A stretch of DNA of 64,000 nucleotides from Sipunculus nudus (taxonomy: Eukaryota; Annelida; Sipuncula; Golfingiida; Sipunculidae). The stretch is taken from assembly GCA_026874595.1 (NCBI GenBank), contig CM049314.1, forward strand, positions 73,176,300-73,240,299, written 5' to 3'. The position numbers were made by a program, and so were the translations under genes. Under the pieces are notes generated by a model that saw only the letters and a program-made list of their open reading frames with translations, was not told where the DNA came from and ran no database searches. Positions 14,001-26,700 of this stretch are shown here, piece by piece. Positions within the stretch are counted from its first letter, which is position 1; every line of letters begins with the position of its first letter.

Positions 14001-14610
14001 TATGAAGGGTCATTTGCTCCAAGGAGGCTTAGAGTATCATAAGTAAAAAACAAACCTGAGTAATTGTGGAGAATTTCATCTGGGACATTGACATTCACCC
14101 ACACGTGCGTTAAATGTCATTATATTAAATGGTGAAATTTAGCAGTTAAAAGCCCTGTTAACTTTTGAACTGATCTCCTAAAACACTCCGTGGAAGACAG
14201 CAGTATTAATTACTGATAACGGCGCAATTGCCGTACCAGAGCTCGACTTGCAACCGTTAAGGCTACAAACTTTCCATTTTAGCTAGTCTTCTTAAATATA
14301 GAGGGGGGGGGGGGGGCAACCAGTATTGGCTGCGTATGTATGTTTTATTTTTTTTAAACTACTGAACATGTGATAATATGTGCGTGTAAGCCGCTAGTGT
14401 GATAATTTTCTGTGAGCCAGAATAATCTTTGGATAAGTAAGAAAATTTATCTAATATGGCAAAGCCATATAAAAACAAAAATAATTGTTCAACGGATTCG
14501 CCGCTTCGATTTTTCCAAGGATCAAATTAACTATTGCAAATGAAGACCCGGTTCTCTGGCTATGGTACAAATTCATTTAAAGAGTTGGTAAAAATGGACT
14601 CATTTTTAAT
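11088..14610. other. Intergenic DNA, no gene supported
   Basis: Contains a few open frames up to 129 codons (13715-14104 minus) that show no family motif, and a 14-bp G run at 14303-14316. Nothing else recognised. Confidence 0.5.
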
Positions 14611-16192
14611 TCAGCTGACTGAGTCACCTGAGCTATAGCGATCACTCCTTGTCCGCCGTCCTTTTGTCCGTTAACAGGGCACACAGCATAACCGTTGAAC
14701 CTACAATCGTCTTACTAAAATCCTCGGAGGTCCATAAATATTCTCCCTGGACACCTAGAACCTTAAATGTTTATTGATCATGACTAGTTTTATCAGTTCT
14801 GGAAGACTAGTGCGCGACGTGTGGATTTTTTTTTTTCGATGTTTCACGCATTTTTAATATAGTTTTAGACTGCCACATTACAGAAAGGTGTCGGTTTCTC
14901 AGCTGTGGTTTCCTCTAGTGTCCTGAAACCTCGTATGTTTATTGACCATGACTAGTTTTATCAGTTCCTGAAGCTTGGTGGCGCCACCTGTGTTTTTTTT
15001 TTTATTTTCACTTTTTTTCATATATTTCTTGCTGCCAAATCACAGCAAAGTGTCAGTTTCTCATCTGTGGTTTCATTTACTGTCCTGAAACCTCGTTTGT
15101 TTATTGCTCATACATAGTTTCATCAGTTCCTGATAAAGATTGACATATTACAGCAAAGTTGTCAGTTTCTCAGCTCTGGTTCCATTTAGTCTTCTACCTG
15201 GTGCGTTTATATATTTTTTTACATATTTGTTTTCAGTCCTGTCATCTGTCGTTGTCATCAGTCTATGGATGTAGAGTTAAAGGTTTCTTGGTCTAACGGT
15301 TACGGTTGCACCTTGTCCGACACTTGGTGCTCAAGTCATGTTATCAGTCCGTAGCATGCAAAATATAGGTCACAGTGACCTTTATGTATGTTTCCGAAGA
15401 GATTTTTCATGTATTGATTTGTAGAGTTTCTAGGTCCAACGGTTACAGTTTGTGCCTTGTTAACATCCAGACTGCTTCATTTTAAGGTCTCAAAAATAGA
15501 GAAAATGCGTACAAACTAGACAAAAACATAGGTCGTGTCAACTGTCTCCAGGAAATGATGAAACTATGATCAATATGCATGGGCAAAATCATCGCAATGA
15601 ATGTTTTAGTTTTTGAGAAACTGGAGCTTTTGTATCAATTTATTTAATTATTGTGCACAAACAGGTCCCATTACTCGGAGAATATAGGTTGCTGTGACCT
15701 AATTTCACACGTCTTAGGCCAAAAATAATCAAAGGTATGGTTCTCAGGCACCGCCCGCATCAATTTTAAACCCCCGCATCAAAACTTTTTATTTTGATTT
15801 TCAATAAAAACTTACCAATTTTGAGCTGCTGCCGCTCCGACATTTCTTTCAAGAAGATAAAACCATAAAATTTCCTTTGTTTTGTAGAGCTTTTACTTAA
15901 TTAGCAAAATAAAACTGTTATTTTCATGCTTTTCTCTTATCATTTGACATTTTTATCGAAACATACCAAAAAATTTAAAATAAAAAAAGCGCCCGCCCGC
16001 ATTGATTCCTGAAAAAAAGTGCCTGAGAACCATACCTTTTTTTATTTTGGCCTTAGGAGAACTTTTTATGGACCTGCCTGGATGTCAAGTTAGAAGGCTC
16101 CAAGTCCAGCGGTTACGATTTGTGCCCTGTTAACTGACGACAAAATTAAGAGTGGTTGATATAGCTGAAAGTCATCTGAGCTAAAAATCGCC
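14611..16192. mobile_element. Composite dispersed repeat: left half inverted, right half direct
   Basis: The left end on the minus strand reads GAGTGATCGCTATAGCTC followed by GGTGACTCAGTCAGCTGA (14611-14647), the same terminal motif found at 23186 and 46426. From there to about 15220 the minus strand carries degenerate copies of the family's unit (ACTGATAAAACTAGTCATGATCA and similar). From 15240 to 16192 the plus strand carries the unit, with GGTCTCAAAAATAGAGAAAA, ATGATCAATATGCATG and a GTTAAC-containing end. The right half is interrupted by a separate MITE (15717-16052). No coding frame. Confidence 0.7.
15717..16052. mobile_element. PIF/Harbinger-like MITE nested in the composite repeat
   Basis: 336 bp with imperfect terminal inverted repeats of about 37 bp: GGCCAAAAATAATCAAAGG at the left, and a right end whose reverse complement starts GGCCAAAATAAAAAAAGG; both continue TATGGTTCTCAGGCAC. 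The ends are flanked by TTA on both sides (15714-15716 and 16053-16055), the 3-bp duplication typical of Harbinger elements. The flanking repeat resumes in register after it. Family is inferred from the TSD. Confidence 0.8.
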
Positions 16193-18785
16193 CGCTCGCC
16201 CCATAGTCCGTCACCCTATACCCTCGTCACATAGTCTGGCTGTATAATGGTATGCAGCATCCGTGGACAGGAACGCCTGTTGATCTAAGCTCTTTTTATC
16301 CGTTGAACCAATGAGATTTTGAATAACAAAATATGAAAGTTCAGCTGATCCACAACATTCAATGGTTGTAATAAAAAGTCAACCCGTCCAGTGCCTTGGT
16401 GCTATCGTGTGACAAAAACAGGTTGATACGTGTCGCCATCTGGCGGTCAATGAGCATACTGGTATTCGGAAACTATCTTTGTGATTGCACAATGACTTCC
16501 AAACGTCAGGTATGATCATAATAGATCGTGACCCTGCACGCATGCGTCACATGCCTGTCTACGTACGTACGATCACATTATCGTTCCGTGTCGCGGTAGC
16601 GAACTCTAGTCGGGATTGCCTCTCCGTGAGCTATTGTATTTTGAAGAATGTCATGGTTTACATTACTTTGCAATTTTAAAATTTTCTTTGGTCACTAGGA
16701 AGATAGCATGCATTGATTCTTAAGCGCACGTGCGTCGAGAATTTCTGACATTATTATCACATAACGGATATCAACAATAAGAAATAGGTTTCTTTGACAC
16801 ATTTTTATTTATTTAAATTTGACAACAAAAATTGCAACAAATAATTGACATATAACATTCATCAGCCGTGCAGTGATCTCACTGCTGACCAGTCATAACC
16901 ATAGTTTCATGTTCCTTAAATATGCGATGACCGCAAAGAAGGTTTTTTTAATGAAAGCCATAAATAATTGTGAATGTGATACATCTTCTATTATCGCTCA
17001 CTCATACATTACGTAACAGGTCTATTTTACCCCATCTTTTATGAAGACCCGCGAAGCTACAGTGGACGCAGTTGTCCCATGCAGCACAATTGTATTCGCA
17101 GGTGGAAGGAGTTAAAATTTACTTTAAAGAAACAGTAGTCTACCAAATGCCTTCTGTCTGCTCGTTTGTTAATTAAAATCACAGGGCATTTTCCAACTCT
17201 CTTTCCAAAAAGAAAGAGAAATTTTCTGCCATTGTTTCCCTATTAGCACCATTTTGATATCATTGACAGAGAAATTGCATTATAAATATTTACACTAACA
17301 CAAACACCAAATTATCATATTGAGCAACACAATATAAAACTAGTGACCGTGAGATCTTCAGTTCTTACATAATGAGTTCGCTACATTCGTGGTTGAGCTC
17401 AAAACATTTAACCACTGCTCGCTTAAGTAGAGTTTTCGAATTCTGCCTTGTCCTTCCAAAGTTTAAACCCGTGATACCGCGCTCTCATTTGTTCCAACAT
17501 TCTTGGCCTTGTGCCAATTCGTGCACTAACGGATATCGAAAACTCCTGCTAAAGCAAGCAGTGGCAATTAAAGAATTCGGAACGAATGTAGCGTAGTTAC
17601 TGGATAAGCAGTGTACGTGAGAGAAGGATGCTACAAGGACTGACATCAAGCAGGGTTTACTCTACACAGAGGTACGCAATAAATTAATATTTATCTTAAT
17701 TATATGTGTGGGCGTCTGTATGTGTTGAATAAAATATAATTTTATGAATGATATAATAAAATGTAATTTTCATTATATGCAAGCCCCCGTAACCATAAAC
17801 TTGATTAATTATCGCACGACATGGTCGCCTTAGTACAACGATAACAATCAATTGCTATTGGCCAATTTTCAATTATTGACTGATACAGCCAATAAATATT
17901 TCATTTTGATTGGCTCAGAGCTCTTTAAATGTCAAACACTGGATACCAGACGCCATCTGCCAGTGGTTTCGAAAACTGGTTGCAGCGACTGCCGTGGGAG
18001 TATGACGTTTCAGATACCGTCCACATAGAAGAAACGTTCAGCATTATATATTAGCAAAGACCATAAATGAGTACACAGTGATCGACAGATGGCGCCACGG
18101 ACCAGCTTTGTCTCCATGTTAAAGGAGACTCGAAACCACAACATAAGGCAAGTGCCCATGTTCGTCCGGGTACCCTTGGCGCAAAATATTTTGTGCCGCT
18201 AGAAACTTCATGAATCACGAATAGAAGTCGATCTATCTGATCTTGTTTGCTATTCTCACGGTAGGAATGCTACAAAATTCGTTAATTAAAACTGACCATA
18301 CATCCAAGTATAAACGTCTTTTTTTTGCTATAGGAACACCCACATAATAAACCGCCCTGATCTCATTGATCGGAATACTCACCTAGTTCCTACGCCCTGG
18401 ACACCGAACACAATAAAATCGGATTTTGCAAGCACTGGTAAGTTGAACAAGTTAAAAGAACTGACCACTGCGTTAGTAAGAATGGATGCATAAGAGGGGA
18501 CCACTGCTCAAGGAGTGTTGTATTATTCATGTTTCGGATCAAGGGTACCGAGACAGAACTGAGCGACAGCTTGGATGTCATGAATTTACACAAAAGACAG
18601 TACAGACCATTGGCAATGTATCTGATCAAGATGGTCCCAGATTAGACACGAAAACGAAGGTTATTTCAATTTACCCCGGTTTTGACATATATATAAATAC
18701 ATTTATTTTCAATTCGTGAGCATATATTGTGAAAACATGCAGTTTTAACAATTACCTAAATATATCTTCATAAAAAAAGTGCATT

Positions 18786-18795
<10 letters not shown>
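16193..18795. other. Intergenic DNA, no gene supported
   Basis: Mixed sequence with occasional GC-richer patches and several CGCCATCTGG/AGATGGCGC motifs (16434-16446, about 17951, 18087-18095). An ATG-started frame at 17372-17596 has no recognisable family. Nothing else supported. Confidence 0.5.

Positions 18796-18853
<58 letters not shown>
18796..18853. repeat. (TA)n microsatellite
   Basis: Nearly pure TA repeat; a shorter CA/TA tract follows at 18946-18985. Confidence 0.95.
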
Positions 18854-18856
<3 letters not shown>

Positions 18857-18985
18857 ATGGGCATAACAGCCATTTTCACATAAATGTGTTATGAAAGCAT
18901 GCAATATGAATAGAATAAATAACAAGTTATTACATTCAGTTACAATACATATATATATGCACACACACACATATATATATATATA

Positions 18986-20298
18986 AGCTCCATTAAGAGA
19001 GAGGAGTGTTTGTGGTAGGTCTACGTTTGAAAGACTTGGCTAGAAATGTTAAAATCAACATCATGATTTCAAAATACTTCCTAAAACGAAATAAATCCTG
19101 GTGTATCAATGGTTTTGGATGCACAAATACATACAAGAACGCATGTATTTAGTACCAAGAGTTGGCTTTCCTTTACACGCTATAGGTGTCAACTATATGG
19201 ACTCCTTCAAAAATCTTACCTAATGTGGCATGTTAATTATCTTTATAATGAACCCGGTTTGATTCATCCGCAGGGTACACTGTGTACTTGATCTAATTGT
19301 AAAATCTCACGAATGAGGTGCATGGTACGGTGGCTGCTACAGGACACACAGAAAATTATTTATGATTTATCATTTATCCACGCGATACTAATTATAATTA
19401 TCGCGTAGCCACGCTGTAGTTTCGCCTCGAAACGAAACACTATCGCGAGGGCTCGAGATAAAAATGATTTTCTCTGTGTCCACCGTAGCCACCGTAGCAT
19501 AGGCATGCGCCGGGGGGGGGGGGGGGGGGAGGGTTCCAGGGGTGTTACTTCTGGTGTACAGGATGCGATTGTCACTCAGCGCCATGTTGTGTCCACTCTA
19601 TGAAACACATAAAAATGAAGACATCATACTGAATAATTCCTTTTTTTATCCCTCCTACCGCCTTACTGATTGCATACCTGAATAAAAGGGACTTTTCTGC
19701 AATGAGCTAAATGTGTTTCAAACTACTGCTAATTTTAAAAGAGAGTAATTTTAAATATCTAAATGGTTCAAATTTTGAAATATAGATGGCGCTGACAAGC
19801 AAAATCGTATTACATTAAAGAACAAAGGTAATACAACGTTAAGGGATGAAATGAATAACTGTCTGTGGTGAATTATATCCACTCTAATAACTCTTTTATA
19901 TATGACTGAATCTTTAAAAGGAGGAAAATCGGGATGCCACCCCCCCCCCCCCCCCCCCCATATGGTTCCGGCTCTAAATGTGAACCATAGATGTGATAAA
20001 CTTTCCTCCTGGACCAGGATTTTCCGAACCCGCAGCTACCACCTTGTCATACAGGTGGCGTTTTCGGCCGTGTCGGTATTTTGGAATAATCCAAACATCT
20101 TGGGAGTATTTAGGCATTTGTGCGATACCGAGGAAATTAATCCGATATTTTCATGTGTTGCCCTTTTGTGCTTCTAGATGGGTTTAAAATACCTGCGGTT
20201 TTCAGGTTTAGTTCCAAAACCACGATGTACATGGCCCCCTCTATCAATAATAATTTTTGGCATTAAGATTGAAAGATTTCAGTTTCTGTGTAATTTAC
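18986..20298. other. 3' flank of the carboxypeptidase gene
   Basis: No gene seen. Holds an 18-bp G run (19512-19529), a 20-bp C run (19940-19959) and an AGATGGCGC motif (19784-19792). On the minus strand this is where the 3' UTR must lie, but no AATAAA was found here; the first on that strand is near 18703, probably too far. Confidence 0.5.
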
Positions 20299-20759
20299 TT
20301 ATGACAAAAGTAGTTTTAGTGAGGTTAATACAGATATGAATGCACATACAACAAATGAGGGCATATATTTACACTGGCCACTAAAAGCGGACACCAAACT
20401 TCCGCCAATATTATTTGGTCTCCCTTGCCCATGCGCATGAGAGTGCTCCGAGCAACCCGCGTGGTCCATTTTGTTGCCATGGGGGTCTGTAGGTTCCGTC
20501 GCCTGTTCATTGCCGTTTTGCTCTTTCCCGGCTGCGCCCTGACCGTGCTTGGTTACGGCACACTCGGGGTAACAATGAACAGTCTTAATGTGACGCCATA
20601 CTTCCATTAACCCCGCAAACACCTCCTCACTTGTTGGCTCAATTTGGTCTTGCGGAAGTAAAAATCCAAACTGGCCTTCGTCTCGCAGTTCTAGCAAGTA
20701 CGTGTAGTTGATACCAGCGACCCCTCGTGCCCAATCGGGGGAACCACCAGAGAATGGGT
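20299..20759 (-). CDS. Carboxypeptidase exon 11: catalytic Glu, C-terminal extension and stop
   Basis: Acceptor TGTCTTCAG. Completes Y371 and encodes residues 372-523 and [13 protein letters not shown] and [15 protein letters not shown] contain the S1' region (P378) and the general base E394. The fold normally ends about VWRHIKT (430). The rest is unusual: a Cys pair (C433, C437), a Gly/Asn/Gln/Glu-rich stretch, a His cluster (H470, H476, H478, H480), then a hydrophobic tail ([19 protein letters not shown]) at the very end. No AATAAA was found in the first 1.5 kb downstream, so the 3' end is not defined. Confidence 0.95.
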
Positions 20760-23700
20760 CTGAAGACAGAAACGATGAACAAATCAAGATCATTTAATAA
20801 TACGGTGATTTCTTCCAGTGATGTGATTGTCCTGTCACATGTGTAAAATAAGTTATGTAGTCGGTGCCTGCAAACCTCAGCCAGAATCTTCTAACCATAA
20901 TTCCCTGTGTTCTATAGTGCAATACGGATTCACCTACTGATCGACAGAACAAACGATGGTACTTAATTCCTATGAATGGGCGTCCTGCCCAGGACAAAGG
21001 AATCACCTTAAAGTCCTTTAAATTCAAAATATATTAAGGTGATCCCCATTACCTTCAAGATTTAACAGGCTGCTCGTTAGGTTTTATAATAACCATATGC
21101 AAAGTTTGAAAATCATAAAAAAAATCGTTCATTGCTTTTTCCGTAAATTTGCCGAGATAAAAAAAAAATACAAGGAGAAACTATACCTTCTGGCGGATAT
21201 ATAATTATGGAGGTATTTTTAAACCAGGCCCATATGCTTTTATGCCATGAGCACATTTTAATGACTTGTGCTCACGAAATCATTCAGTCGTGCGCACGAT
21301 TAATAATTTTACTTGCGGCACTAACACGCCACTGTTGTAATATTTGGGACCAGTGGAAATTTCGAGGTGGTCCTATTTCTGAACACACATTGTACATGAT
21401 GTATAACGGGTAAATAACGGGTAGTAATGCATAATTAAACAAAACTGCTTTTATTCATAGCTTTGAATAAAAGCAAAACTTGTGCAAAATAGTTATTTGT
21501 TCACTGTAAAATCATACATGTACGAAAGTGCATAATAATCAAAACAAGCAATTTAATCACTGTGTGTCCATCTCAGAAGGTTAAACTTCAAATTTTTAAG
21601 AAGGTAATGATGTCGTCTCAATATTGAGTAAATTTTAAATCCAGGGACCAAAAAAAGTGGTCCTATTTCGGGTTGGTCTCAATTGTGGGATTTTTTTATA
21701 AGAAAATATTAAAAAACCTTTTGGACCGAGCAAAGTGGTCTTATTTGTGTAGGTGGTCCTATAAGTGGGGTGGTCTTAAGGCGGGGTTCAATTGTACTTG
21801 CATTTTTAAGCGTTTCCACTTGTGCTATACTTACAGAGTATATCAGGCGCCGTCCCTGCCTTGTACTTGGTCCCGTGTAACTGAGTCATCGCATCCACAC
21901 CTTTCTGCGCAACGTGCATCTGAAATTTATTAATCACTCTTCAGCATTATGAAGTCAAAATAGAAATTTGAAGTTGGGACCTGGAACATATGAAAAATAC
22001 TGAACTTAGGCAGAAACAGAAACAATTTTTTATTCACGAAGTTTCACGAATGTTTCACGAAGGTTCCATTTTTCTCGATTACACCATATAAAAATTGAAC
22101 GGGGAAATCACCTACAATATTTGGAGTTCAGATAAAGTGCTTCAAAATCAACAAGAAGAAAAGTTTCATGGTGATATTATCCAGCCATTCCTATGAAATC
22201 TAGCCTTTTTGTATGCAGTCAGCTGAGCCAAAATGACCACGCACATTTTTGAAGGACATCCATGGATGTCAAGATAGAAGATTCTTGGTGCAAAAGTTAA
22301 GTTTTGTACTCTGTCTGACTGCCTGAGAGTTTAAACAGTTTTTAGCCAGTAATATAGGTTACCATGACCTAAATTCAGGTTTCAATGGAGATTGCCAAAG
22401 ACTTCCTTGTTTATTATGTTGGAACATTAAAGGGCTACCAGATACTAATGCTACAAATTTGTGCCCATCTGATTTTCAGTGTGCTAAAAATCATGTTTTA
22501 AGCAAAAGTTCACAGAATATAGGTCACCATGACCTAATTTTAGGTTTCGTTGCAGATTTACCCAGGGCCTGCCAAAATGTCATGTTAGAAGATTCTAGGC
22601 CTAGTGGATAAAATTTGTGCCCCATCTGACTGACTGGGTGCTCAAAATCATGTTTACAGGCTGTAGTTCACAAATATAGGTCACCATGACCTAATTTCAG
22701 GTTTCCAAGATTTACCCAGGACCTCCCTTGGTGTACAAATACAAGGTTTTAGATCTAACGGGTAAGATTTGAGCCCTGTTAACGGACAAACTGCTTCATC
22801 TGAAGGTCCCAGAAATAGAGAAAAAAATCCGTTAAAATAAGGAAAATACAGGATGCGCCACCAGTCTTATGGAAATGCTGGAATACTCCATGATCAATAT
22901 GCATGAAAAGAATCATGGCAATCAATGCATTTGTTTTTCAGATACTCGAGCTTTTGTATCAATTTTTCAATAGGTCTGGTTGGTGGGGGGGGGGGGGGGG
23001 ATTACGTTTGAGCCCCATACCTCGAACTATATAGGTCACAGTGACCTAATTTCAAATTTTCTAGTAGAGTTTTTATGGACCTCAATGGGTTATCAGTTGG
23101 AAGTTTCTAGGTTGAGCGGTTACGATTTGAGCTCTGTTAACGGATAGACGGACAGACAGATAGTCGGTAAGACGAACGACAGACAGAGTGATCGCTATAG
23201 CTCCGATGACTTTCAGTCAGCTGAGCTTAAAACACTACACATATACTAGTAGTAACTAATTATTACATGAACTTATTATATCGAATAATATGTGCACAAA
23301 TTCTTAATAAATGGACATAAAAGGATATTGTTCTTTAAGGGCTTGGGTTTGAAATATTTTAGTAAATTTAAATAGCAATCTTTGGATAAGAAGATATAAT
23401 ATTATTTATATCAAATATCAATGTTCTACCTTTCGGCTTGCTATCCACGATGGGGCCCCTTGACCAAGATTGTATAATTCCCCTTTAAACCCTTGCCAAC
23501 AAAAAGGCAACCACAGTACTACTAGGATTGCTTTACACCTACCAAAATCTTTTAGTGTTTTTAGCATAGACGGCTAAACTACTATCAACAGTTTCAGCTG
23601 GGACGTTCATACGCCTACCCGAAAGGTATTATAATTGAAAAGGTTCTAACTGGCATTGCATACTGCCATTGATAGGAACGGGAATTATACCAAGGAATTC

Positions 23701-26700
23701 AAAACTCCTGTCAACAGACAATGTGGTTTTATGCAGGACTCCCATCTATACCATAAATAAATATGGTGGCACCAAACCGTTATCACGTAACTCTCCCGTG
23801 GCGACGCATGGGAAAGGCCCGTTTTTGTTGTTGTTTGTTTGTTTGTTTTTTTTTCCCCTTAGTCTTGAGGCGTCGGGAACGACGATAAGCGTATCCTGAG
23901 GTGGTAATCTTCCATATTTCCCAGAAATTTTGAAAAAAACCTGACATTATTTCCCAAAGGGTCTATCACGACGTCATCTAACGGAAACCAGGCCAGTGTG
24001 TCCAATGCGTGTTGCTGAAGCGCCATCGATCCTATTTGGAATGAAACTAGACTTCAATGGTGAAATGATGAAATGGTAATATGCTAGTTACTGCTAGCAT
24101 TGTAGATCTAAATCTTAAGCCGGTGTTTTTTCAAGCTTACCAAATTGTCATGGTCCTCTGGAACGGTTTTGTTGGTGTACGCCCACCGGGTGAGCCACAT
24201 CTGAGAGTAGGAATGTAAAGAAACGAATCCGATAAAGTGCTGCCGCCTGGCGAGAATGTACCGCATCATATGCTGGGTCTCGGCTTCTGACGCCTGGCGT
24301 GGACCAGGGTACACCGCACTGCACGGGTTGGATGAGGTATGGGCTGCATTACATAAAAGGTGTTAACAACATTTACAGAAGGCATAAACAAAGAACACAT
24401 GTAATGTGGTAAGATTAAAGCTGTCATCATACTGCATGTGTCGCGATCTGGTGTTACCATAAGCGGTCCGCAAAATTGCGCTCAACATAAATAATTAGAA
24501 TAGGCCTATATAATTAATGCCTTATGAATACGGTCGGGCTGTTTGAAGTCACTGTACAAATCAAATGGTTTACTTCAGGCAATGCTTGATAAACGATAAA
24601 ATGTCCAGGACAAAACCGATAGCTCATTGAAATAAAAGTGGTAACTTTTGAGGCATTTCAACTCTTTAAACATAGGCTATCACCTTTGGATTTGTGGATG
24701 ACTGACAGACGGACACGCACACACACACGGCTCAAACCTGCTGTAAAAACATTTTTAAGGATCAAGGTGACATAGGGATAACGTTGGGATAATGTCTCCC
24801 CGATAATATTATTGATTTATCTCGATGTATCTAGGAGAAGCTGGCGCACCAACTTCTTTTCTATGGATCATCGAGACACTATCATGATATTGTGCCAAAT
24901 AATATATGTACATCTTATAAACCTTACATTCATTATCCTAAAGGGACTATTTCTAAGTTAAGGGACTATTTCGTTCTGCGGAATGTTCTTTACCTTCACC
25001 CCAGTGAAACGGCCAGTTCCTGTTCAAGTCCACGCCGGTACAGTTCCCGGCGTTCGGACGTCGATTCTTACGCCAGAGACGGTCCTATATAAAATACATA
25101 AACTAAGTGTAATATTTATAATAAGACAATAAATTATAGATGGCACCATGCACTACAGAATAAGAGGGTGCAGCAGTCTCCATGAATTATTAAATTTGTC
25201 AACACAAAGAATATTCATTAGTTTTTCTACTAAAATATAAGAAATGAAGCATTACTGATATAACAAGAGTCATAAATATCCTATAAATTAAAAACATTGT
25301 CATCGGTACGGTTAACCCGAAATGACAAAATTATATTACTATTTATATTACACATTCACTAAAGTTTTAAAAATAATGCTCACATTCTACTTTACTACTT
25401 TAAATATCATTGGAAATAATTTTAAACATCACAAGATCATAAAATGATGCAGAATATTTGTACATCATATGTATATAATGTCTGGTGCAAGAACAGGTAA
25501 CGTACTTTGGAATGTGAGTATTCGTAGCCGTCAGGGTTGATGACCGGTGCAAAATGAAAGTCGAACTTTTTCAGTAAATCTTTTAGTTCCGGGTCACTCT
25601 TGTGTCCATAAATTATCTGCAACAAAAGAATACTGGACATCATTTTATCTAACATTTTATCAAGTCATTACGTTTTCAAAGGACTTAATAACAATCTCCA
25701 GATTAAAATTAAGACTACGTAATGCCATTCCCAAGTCGCTGTCTGCAATAATACACATATGTATCCAACAAATCGTTTTCTAACGCCACCTGTCGGTGTT
25801 GACTGACAATAAGCGTTCAAATTTGGTACATCAATAAGGAAATACTAGCAAATACCCGTGCTACGCACGGTCTGGGGCGAACAAAACAATCCGTACGGTG
25901 GTATCAGAAATCCACCGGAAATCTGGAGATACACACAAATCGCGATACTCTATTAATATATGGATCTATTATATGCATGGTGTTATGCATAAACATCGTA
26001 TTGAAGCCAAGAGTTTGGACGGAGAATATTTCGGAGAAGTTGATATGATAAATAAAATAATTTTTATATGAAAATATATTATGTTGAACATCGCTATTCA
26101 AAGTTGCCCTCCGATTTTTCTTGCGACATAATTGCACAATGTAAAAAGTTGGTTACACATTCCAACGTTTATTTGCATCCGATCATCGCATCCGTTCATC
26201 GCATCCATGTAAAAATTTTGGACACTATATTTAAAAAAACACACATGACACATACCTCGGGAAACGATTATCAGCTGCGATCAACGCATGCAAAGTTTTA
26301 TCGCAGACCTTGAGTCCTGCTCGATTTTTGGGATGAACACATCCGTAAAACGCACAGGGGATTCCACATCATAATGTAAAATTGGGGAAGCCCTCACTTC
26401 CATTACCAAAATATGAGTATTAAAGTTCATTAAAGAGGAATAACTGGAGGGAAGCATCATCATGTCTATAACAATCAACATGCGTCTTACTGTGTATCAC
26501 TGAAAAATTGCAACAATGAATTTGATGCAATAAAAAGTGACATTTAAAGTGGAAGCGAAACAATTATTTGTGTGTGTGTGGGGGGGGGGGGATCCAATCC
26601 CACATTAATTTAATTAAAACATAATTATTTGTTAAATTTTACTGAAATATAATTTAGGTTTACAGGCATAAATCTTGATTTGAAAGGACAAAACGACTTA

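Larger units (their letters stand above)
21920..24140 (-). other. Intron 9 of the carboxypeptidase gene
   Basis: 2221 bp, GT-AG. It contains the dispersed repeat at 22220-23230; the remainder (23230-24140) is unique-looking with no gene. Confidence 0.85.

Noticed and set aside
13715-14104. 129-codon minus frame, the longest outside exons and repeats except the GA tract
   Set aside because: No recognisable domain, AT-driven composition, no clear splice borders or start context.
20425-20610. 61-codon plus frame
   Set aside because: Antisense of exon 11, where the minus frame carries the catalytic Glu and conserved blocks.
20794-21027. 77-codon minus frame just upstream of exon 11 as coding sequence
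   Set aside because: It lies in intron 10; exon 10 joins exon 11 in phase at a conserved Tyr without it.
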